Assembly (NCBI RefSeq): GCF_041807905.1 | Contig: NZ_JBGVSA010000015.1 | Span: 46,739 to 110,738 of the forward strand | From: JBGVSA01 sp041807905 | GTDB lineage: Bacteria > Pseudomonadota > Gammaproteobacteria > Burkholderiales > Rhodocyclaceae | Direction: 5' to 3' | DNA: 64,000 nucleotides | Shown: in pieces, positions 63,934 to 64,000 of the stretch | Numbering within the stretch: the first letter of the stretch is position 1 | Layout of the letters: each line of letters begins with the position of its first letter | Made by a program: the position numbers and the translations under genes | Notes under the pieces: generated by a model | What the model was told of the DNA's origin: nothing | Databases searched by the model: none | What the model saw: only the letters and a program-made list of their open reading frames with translations

Positions 63934-63968
63934 AAAGCCCCGATCAGCGGTGTCGCTGTCGGGGCTTT
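63934..63968 (-). terminator. Terminator of the ribosomal RNA operon
   Basis: A long stem AAAGCCCCGA / TCGGGGCTTT is extended inside by CAGCG / CGCTG around a GTGT loop, with one bulged T. On the minus strand it is followed by GTCTTTGG. It lies 12 bases beyond the 5S rRNA 3' end. Confidence 0.85.
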
Positions 63969-63980
63969 GCGGTATAGGTA

Positions 63981-64000
63981 GTCTGACGATGACCTACTTT
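63981..64000 (-). rRNA. rrf: 5S ribosomal RNA, 3' end (partial, cut by the window edge)
   Basis: The reverse complement of the last 20 bases, AAAGTAGGTCATCGTCAGAC, matches the 3' end of betaproteobacterial 5S rRNA. The remaining ~95 bases and the 23S/16S genes should lie to the right. The terminator just outside supports it. Confidence 0.85.

Overview
The window is about 62% G+C and looks like a chromosomal segment of a betaproteobacterium, order Burkholderiales. The evidence is the gene content and order: apaG/rpe/gph/trpEGDC, an FNR regulator next to hemN and a ccoNOQPGH operon, and queG-tsaE-amiC-mutL. The family is not resolved; Alcaligenaceae- or Oxalobacteraceae-like is an inference. 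I see no insertion sequence, integrase, phage block or CRISPR array. Nearly all of it reads as core genome, with accessory content mainly at 26-29 kb, 30.5-35 kb and 55-63 kb.

Layout. 0-6 kb: M14 carboxypeptidase and yaaA, bioA, the RNA helicase rhlE and pyrophosphatase ppa. 6-16.2 kb: micro-aerobic respiration, with hemN, a SafE-type membrane protein and a CopZ-like chaperone on one strand, fnr diverging, a universal stress protein, and the cbb3 oxidase cluster ccoNOQP-ccoG-ccoH plus ccoS. FNR-type boxes precede ccoN (perfect) and the usp gene (9/10). 16.2-24 kb: queG, tsaE, Tat-exported amidase amiC, mutL, two pseudouridine synthases and a HAD phosphatase. 24-26 kb: two tRNA-Arg(ACG), tRNA-Ser(GCT) and aspartate kinase lysC. 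26-31.4 kb: an XRE regulator with a palindromic candidate operator, queD, an unrecognised secreted multi-domain protein, icd and a lipoprotein.

31.4-39 kb holds a FecR-TPR-beta-barrel outer-membrane protein followed by a previously unlisted 54-codon gene for a secreted four-cysteine peptide, then tamB without tamA. 39-45 kb: trpC, trpD, trpG, trpE, gph and rpe on one strand with apaG diverging. 45-55 kb: transaldolase, a YccA-like protein, rlmD, a ribosomal oxygenase, a small Ala/Pro-rich lipoprotein, succinate-semialdehyde dehydrogenase, a response regulator with a degenerate GGDEF domain, an acuI-type reductase and an HDOD protein.

55-64 kb is the most accessory stretch: a GT39-like protein O-mannosyltransferase facing two tandem family-3 pectate lyases with poly-serine linkers, a DUF2272 lipoprotein, a MoaD/ThiS-like plus BNR-propeller pair and a THxN-type PEP-CTERM protein. 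The window ends in the 3' end of a 5S rRNA gene, so a ribosomal RNA operon continues beyond the right edge on the minus strand.

The pectate lyases and the PEP-CTERM protein suggest a plant- or biofilm-associated life. The FNR, HemN and cbb3 genes form a coherent low-oxygen respiration module. The strongest candidates for something undescribed are the disulfide peptide with its outer-membrane partner, and the mannosyltransferase paired with serine-rich lyases.
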